Assembly (NCBI RefSeq): GCF_040393045.1
Contig: NZ_JBEBUX010000003.1
Location: 6,380 to 70,379, forward strand
Direction: 5' to 3'
Origin: Pollutimonas bauzanensis_A
Lineage (GTDB): Bacteria; Pseudomonadota; Gammaproteobacteria; Burkholderiales; Burkholderiaceae_B
DNA length: 64,000 bases
The position numbers were made by a program, and so were the translations under genes. Every line of letters starts with the position of its first letter. Positions within the stretch are counted from its first letter, which is position 1. Positions 60,536 to 64,000 of the stretch are shown here, piece by piece. A model generated the notes under the pieces. The model saw nothing but the letters and a program-made list of their open reading frames with translations. It was not told where the DNA came from and searched no databases.

Positions 60536-61705
60536 ATGGACACCCCCACATACGACATCGCCATCAGCGGAGCCGGCCCGGCCGGCAGTGCGTTGGCCCT
60601 GATCCTGGCCAGCAAGACGCCCCACCCCGAACGCATCGCGCTCGTCGGCCGGCGGATTATCGCGGCGCAAACCGCCGCCAGCAACCAGGAAGCCGAGATG
60701 GCAGACCCGCGCACGCTGGCGCTGAACCATGGCAGCCGTATATTGCTGGAGCAACTGAACGCCTGGCCCCGTGATTCTGCAGACATAAATGTCGTGCACG
60801 TGTCGCAACGCGGCAGGCTTGGACGCGCCCTGATCGACCATGCCGAACTGGGTGTTCCGCGCCTGGGCAGTGTCGTGGCGTACGACGCCCTGCTGACCAG
60901 CCTGCACCACGCACTCGCCGGCAGCGGTGTAACGCTGATCGAAGCAGCCCCAACAATGCAAGTTGTGCCTGGACAGGTCGAGCTCAATCTTGGCGACCGT
61001 CGCATCCATAGCGTGCTTGCCGTTCAGTCGGACGGGGTCAGGCCGCAAGGAGTGCGCCGCGAGTACCAACAACATGCCGTGTTGGCGACTATGCGTGCGT
61101 CCCGCCCCCGGCAGGGCTGGGCATTCGAACGTTTCACCTCTCAAGGGCCGCTGGCGCTATTGCCCCATCCGGAAGGCAGCGATCTATACGGCATAGTGTG
61201 GTGCTGTTCGCCAGCACAGGCAGCAACGCTCAGCACGATGGATGATCCGAATTTTGAGGCTACGCTGCACCACACTTTTGGAGATCGGCTGGGGCGCTTT
61301 CAAAGCATGGGAAAACGACATGTATTTCCGCTATCGCTGCATGCCGGGCCATCGCTGATCAATGCGCGCACAATAGCCATCGGCAACGCGGCCCAAACCT
61401 TGCATCCCGTGGCCGGCCAAGGGCTGAACCTGGGCTTACGCGATGCCGCACAATTAGGCCAGGCGCTAGCACAGTGGCTGGCCAAACCAGGCACGGACCC
61501 GTCGCACCAACTAGAGCAATTCGCCCGCAACCGCCGCCCCGACCGCTGGCTTACTGCCGGAATCACCGACTTCTTGCCCCGTATCTTCTCGACCGGGAAT
61601 CCCCTGGTGGAGCATGCCTGCGGTGCAGCCTTATTAAGCCTGGATTTGTTGCCGCCGCTGCGCAACACATTGGCCCGCCAACTGCTGCAAGGCCTGCGTA
61701 CCTAA
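60536..61705 (+). CDS. ubiH: UbiH/VisC-family FAD monooxygenase (ubiquinone biosynthesis)
   Basis: 389 residues. The FAD-binding dinucleotide motif 'YDIAISGAGPAGSALALILA' is at residues 6-25. The second FAD motif, 'AIGNAAQTLHPVAGQGLNLGLRDA', is the UbiH/Coq6 signature (GDAAH replaced by GNAAQ). The middle has 'DPRTLALNHGSR' and 'VVAYDALLTSL'. It probably hydroxylates the benzoquinone ring of ubiquinone. Other UbiF/UbiI paralogues could fit, so the exact ring position is uncertain. Confidence 0.83.
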   Translation: MDTPTYDIAISGAGPAGSALALILASKTPHPERIALVGRRIIAAQTAASNQEAEMADPRTLALNHGSRILLEQLNAWPRDSADINVVHVSQRGRLGRALIDHAELGVPRLGSVVAYDALLTSLHHALAGSGVTLIEAAPTMQVVPGQVELNLGDRRIHSVLAVQSDGVRPQGVRREYQQHAVLATMRASRPRQGWAFERFTSQGPLALLPHPEGSDLYGIVWCCSPAQAATLSTMDDPNFEATLHHTFGDRLGRFQSMGKRHVFPLSLHAGPSLINARTIAIGNAAQTLHPVAGQGLNLGLRDAAQLGQALAQWLAKPGTDPSHQLEQFARNRRPDRWLTAGITDFLPRIFSTGNPLVEHACGAALLSLDLLPPLRNTLARQLLQGLRT

Positions 61706-61748
61706 AGAGATCAAGACCAGAAATCCGATCGGGGGTTAAAATCCCCTG

Positions 61749-62759
61749 ATGTTCATAGGCTCCTGGTCTCTTCCCAATCCGGTTTTCGTCGCCCCCATGG
61801 CCGGCGTAACCGACCGCCCCTACCGCAAACTGTGCAAAATGCTCGGCGCGGGCTACGCCGTGTCCGAAATGGCCGCCAGCAACCCTCGGTTGTGGAATAG
61901 CGTGAAGACATCAAGGCGGCTGGACCATGCGGGCGAAATCGATCCCATTGCCGTGCAAATTGCCGGCTCTGACCCCGACATGATGGCGGAAGCGGCAATA
62001 TTCAATATCGGAAAAGGCGCCCGCATTATCGACATCAACATGGGATGTCCGGTAAAGAAAGTCTGCAATGTCGCGTCAGGTTCAGCGCTGTTGCGCGACG
62101 AAGAGCGCGTAGCGCGGATACTTGAAAGCGTCGTCAAAGCATGCAACCCATTGGGCGTGCCGGTAACACTGAAAACCCGCACGGGATGGGACCGGGAGTC
62201 GCGCAATGCCGTTAAAATTGGCCGGCTTGCGCAAGACTCCGGCATTGCGGCCCTTACGCTTCACGGGCGTACGCGCTGTGACCTGTATCAGGGCGAGGCA
62301 GAGTACGATACGATACGGGCTGTAAAACAGGCACTGACAATTCCGGTAATTGCCAATGGGGATATCGATAGTCCCGAAAAAGCTAAGTACGTACTAGAGT
62401 ATACGGGTGCCGATGCCGTTATGATTGGGCGTGCCGCCCAAGGCAGGCCATGGATATTCAGGGAAGTCAGTCATTACCTGGCGACGGGCAACTATTTACC
62501 GCCGCCTACCTATGGCGAGCTGCGCGACTGCCTGCTGGATCACCTAGAAGATCACTATCAGTTTTACGGGGAATATACAGGCGTGCGTTCGGCGCGCAAG
62601 CATATTGGCTGGTATCTGGCCGATATGCCCGATGTCGACGAATTACTGCCAGGTATTAACCAGATAAGCACTACTCGCGATCAAACCCTTGCCCTGGAGC
62701 AATGGTTTGACCGTCACCCACCAAACGAGCCGATTATGGCTCAGGCAGCAACGGCATAA
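61749..62759 (+). CDS. dusB: tRNA-dihydrouridine synthase B, DusB
   Basis: 336 residues. FMN TIM-barrel marks are 'NPVFVAPMAGVTDRPYRKLC', 'EMAASNPRLWN', the active-site Cys in 'DINMGCPVKKVCNV', 'LTLHGRTRCDLYQGEA' and 'MIGRAAQGRPWIFRE'. It reduces specific uridines in tRNA. It lies upstream of fis, the order found in E. coli and many proteobacteria, with 38 nt between them. Confidence 0.95.
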   Translation: MFIGSWSLPNPVFVAPMAGVTDRPYRKLCKMLGAGYAVSEMAASNPRLWNSVKTSRRLDHAGEIDPIAVQIAGSDPDMMAEAAIFNIGKGARIIDINMGCPVKKVCNVASGSALLRDEERVARILESVVKACNPLGVPVTLKTRTGWDRESRNAVKIGRLAQDSGIAALTLHGRTRCDLYQGEAEYDTIRAVKQALTIPVIANGDIDSPEKAKYVLEYTGADAVMIGRAAQGRPWIFREVSHYLATGNYLPPPTYGELRDCLLDHLEDHYQFYGEYTGVRSARKHIGWYLADMPDVDELLPGINQISTTRDQTLALEQWFDRHPPNEPIMAQAATA

Positions 62760-62797
62760 AACCTAAACCTGTCATTAGAAAAACGTCACCAAGGATC

Positions 62798-63037
62798 ATG
62801 AGTAAAACAAACCCCCTAGAGCAGTCCGTGCGCGACCGGCTCGAACGCTACTTTATGGATCTGGGCGAGTCCGAACCTCGCGACATGCTTGCCATGGTCG
62901 TCAGCTGCGTCGAGCGTCCTGTCCTGCAAGTCGCTCTTGAAAAGTCCAATGGCAATCAGTCCAAGGCAGCCGAAATGCTGGGTATTACGCGCAGCACGCT
63001 ACGCAAGAAACTGCTCGCTCATAACCTGCAACCCTAA
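62798..63037 (+). CDS. fis: Fis-family nucleoid-associated protein
   Basis: 79 residues, shorter than the 98-residue E. coli protein, as in other betaproteobacteria. The C-terminal helix-turn-helix is 'ALEKSNGNQSKAAEMLGITRSTLRKKLLAHNL' (in pieces). It bends DNA and controls rRNA, recombination and growth-phase genes. It follows dusB and precedes purH, with purH starting 28 nt later. Confidence 0.93.
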   Translation: MSKTNPLEQSVRDRLERYFMDLGESEPRDMLAMVVSCVERPVLQVALEKSNGNQSKAAEMLGITRSTLRKKLLAHNLQP

Positions 63038-63065
63038 TTTACGTTTAACCCTAGACTTTTATCCT

Positions 63066-64000
63066 ATGAAAATCCAGACTGCTCTTCTCTCGGTTTCCGA
63101 CAAAGCCGGTATTGTTGAATTTGCCCAGGCATTGGCTCAGCGCGGTGTGCGGCTGCTATCCACTGGAGGCACGGCCAAATTATTGACACAAGCCGGCCTG
63201 GCTGTCACCGAGGTCGCCGCCCATACAGGTTCGCCCGAAATTCTTGATGGCAGGGTCAAGACCTTGCACCCCAAGATACACGGGGGGCTGCTGGCGCGCC
63301 GGGATAGCGCAGAGCATTTAAAAACGCTGGAAGAGCACGGCATAGACCGTATCGATATGCTGGTCGTCAACCTGTATCCATTTCGCGAAACCGTTGCCAA
63401 ATCGGGGTGCACTTTTGCCGATGCCGTTGAAAACATCGATATCGGCGGCCCTGCAATGCTGCGCGCCGCCGCCAAGAACCATGGCACACCCGAGGGTGGG
63501 GTGACGGTCGTCATCGATCCCGCCGACTACGAGCGTGTGCTGGCCGACATGGACGGCCCGCATGGCCACCCCTCGTATGGCTTGCGCCTGGAACTAGCCA
63601 CAAAAACCTATGCCCATACGGCTGCCTACGACGGCGCCATCGCGGCCTACCTAAGCAGCCTGACGGTTGCAGAGCCCGCTCAGGACCAGGCGCCAGAACG
63701 CAGCCAATGGCCGCGCACACTGACCGTGCAAATGCAACAAGAACAAACCTTGCGTTATGGCGAAAATCCACACCAGTCTGCTGCGTTCTACGTAGACCAG
63801 CCTGTAGGCGCCGGTCTGCTTGGCAGTTACCAGCAATTGCAGGGCAAGGAACTGTCCTATAACAATATCGCCGATGCCGACGCAGCCTGGGAATGCGTGC
63901 GCAGTTTTGACAGCACCGCTTGCGTCATCGTCAAGCATGCGAACCCTTGCGGCGTAGCCATAGGCGACAGCCCATTGCATGCCTATCAGCAAGCATTCAA
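63066..64000 (+). CDS. purH: Bifunctional AICAR transformylase/IMP cyclohydrolase PurH, 5' part
   Basis: 311 residues are visible before the window ends. The IMP cyclohydrolase domain covers the first 200 or so: 'ALLSVSDKAGIVEFAQALAQRG' (in pieces), 'LLSTGGTAKLL', 'GRVKTLHPKIHGGLLARRD' and 'ENIDIGGPAMLRAAAKNH'. The transformylase domain begins with 'RYGENPHQSAAFY' and 'CVIVKHANPCGVA'. It does the last two steps of IMP synthesis; purM of the same pathway is at 14.7 kb. Confidence 0.96.
   Translation, partial: MKIQTALLSVSDKAGIVEFAQALAQRGVRLLSTGGTAKLLTQAGLAVTEVAAHTGSPEILDGRVKTLHPKIHGGLLARRDSAEHLKTLEEHGIDRIDMLVVNLYPFRETVAKSGCTFADAVENIDIGGPAMLRAAAKNHGTPEGGVTVVIDPADYERVLADMDGPHGHPSYGLRLELATKTYAHTAAYDGAIAAYLSSLTVAEPAQDQAPERSQWPRTLTVQMQQEQTLRYGENPHQSAAFYVDQPVGAGLLGSYQQLQGKELSYNNIADADAAWECVRSFDSTACVIVKHANPCGVAIGDSPLHAYQQAF

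Noticed and set aside
60490..61005. Upstream extension of the TM2 protein frame
   Set aside because: The open frame reaches 61005 but this part is antisense to ubiH; the family-like sequence begins at the ATG at 60489.

Overview
This window reads as chromosomal DNA from a betaproteobacterium, most likely of the family Alcaligenaceae (Bordetella / Pusillimonas / Alcaligenes relatives). Supporting signs are the Bug-type (TctC) periplasmic receptors, the order hda - HAD phosphatase - pcnB - folK, the run glyQ - glyS - gmhB - plsC - ygjP-like - gloA, dusB - fis - purH, lptD diverging from amgK - murU, and GC-rich codon use. Genes are densely packed, with many 1 to 4 nt overlaps. I saw no prophage, insertion sequence, rRNA or CRISPR array.

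Layout: 0-1.2 kb, the 5' part of a RecB/AddB-like repair nuclease that runs off the left edge. 1.2-4.3 kb, molybdate uptake and control (modE facing modABC, with a ModE-like operator before modA). 4.3-6 kb, xerD, ybaK and tRNA-Arg(CCU). 6-8.2 kb, two tandem Bug receptors. 8.4-19.1 kb, housekeeping: AEC transporter, tsaE, amiC, dedA, mutL, miaA, purM, hda, HAD phosphatase, pcnB, folK. 19.1-24.5 kb (minus strand), a CoA-ester cluster (CitE-like lyase, CaiB/BaiF CoA-transferase, mesaconyl-CoA hydratase-like protein) beside a class I fumarase and an enoyl-CoA hydratase; together they suggest breakdown of itaconate, mesaconate or citramalate to acetyl-CoA and pyruvate. 24.7-30.3 kb, the glyQ to gloA operon. 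30.3-32.5 kb, a FadE-like acyl-CoA dehydrogenase.

32.7-45.7 kb is the accessory part: a decayed TumE-like toxin with a surviving HTH antitoxin, small stress and detoxification proteins (DUF1810, trans-aconitate methyltransferase, VOC, GST, GNAT, DUF2501, NnrU), an orphan UvrD-like helicase with a C-terminal DUF5710-like domain, and then the most unusual locus: an exported argininosuccinate-lyase-like enzyme facing a TAXI lipoprotein joined to a GltS-type symporter, followed by an SpmA-SpmB fusion protein.

45.7-64 kb returns to core functions: ksgA, surA, lptD, the peptidoglycan-recycling pair amgK-murU, a membrane coiled-coil protein, a polar amino acid ABC transporter, a BepA-like protease, a CtaG-like oxidase assembly protein, a small protein resembling the MgtC C-terminal domain behind a long structured leader, a CaCA exchanger, a TM2 protein, a ubiH-like monooxygenase, dusB, fis and the start of purH, which runs off the right edge.

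All functions are assigned by reading translated sequence and recalled family motifs; no database search was run.
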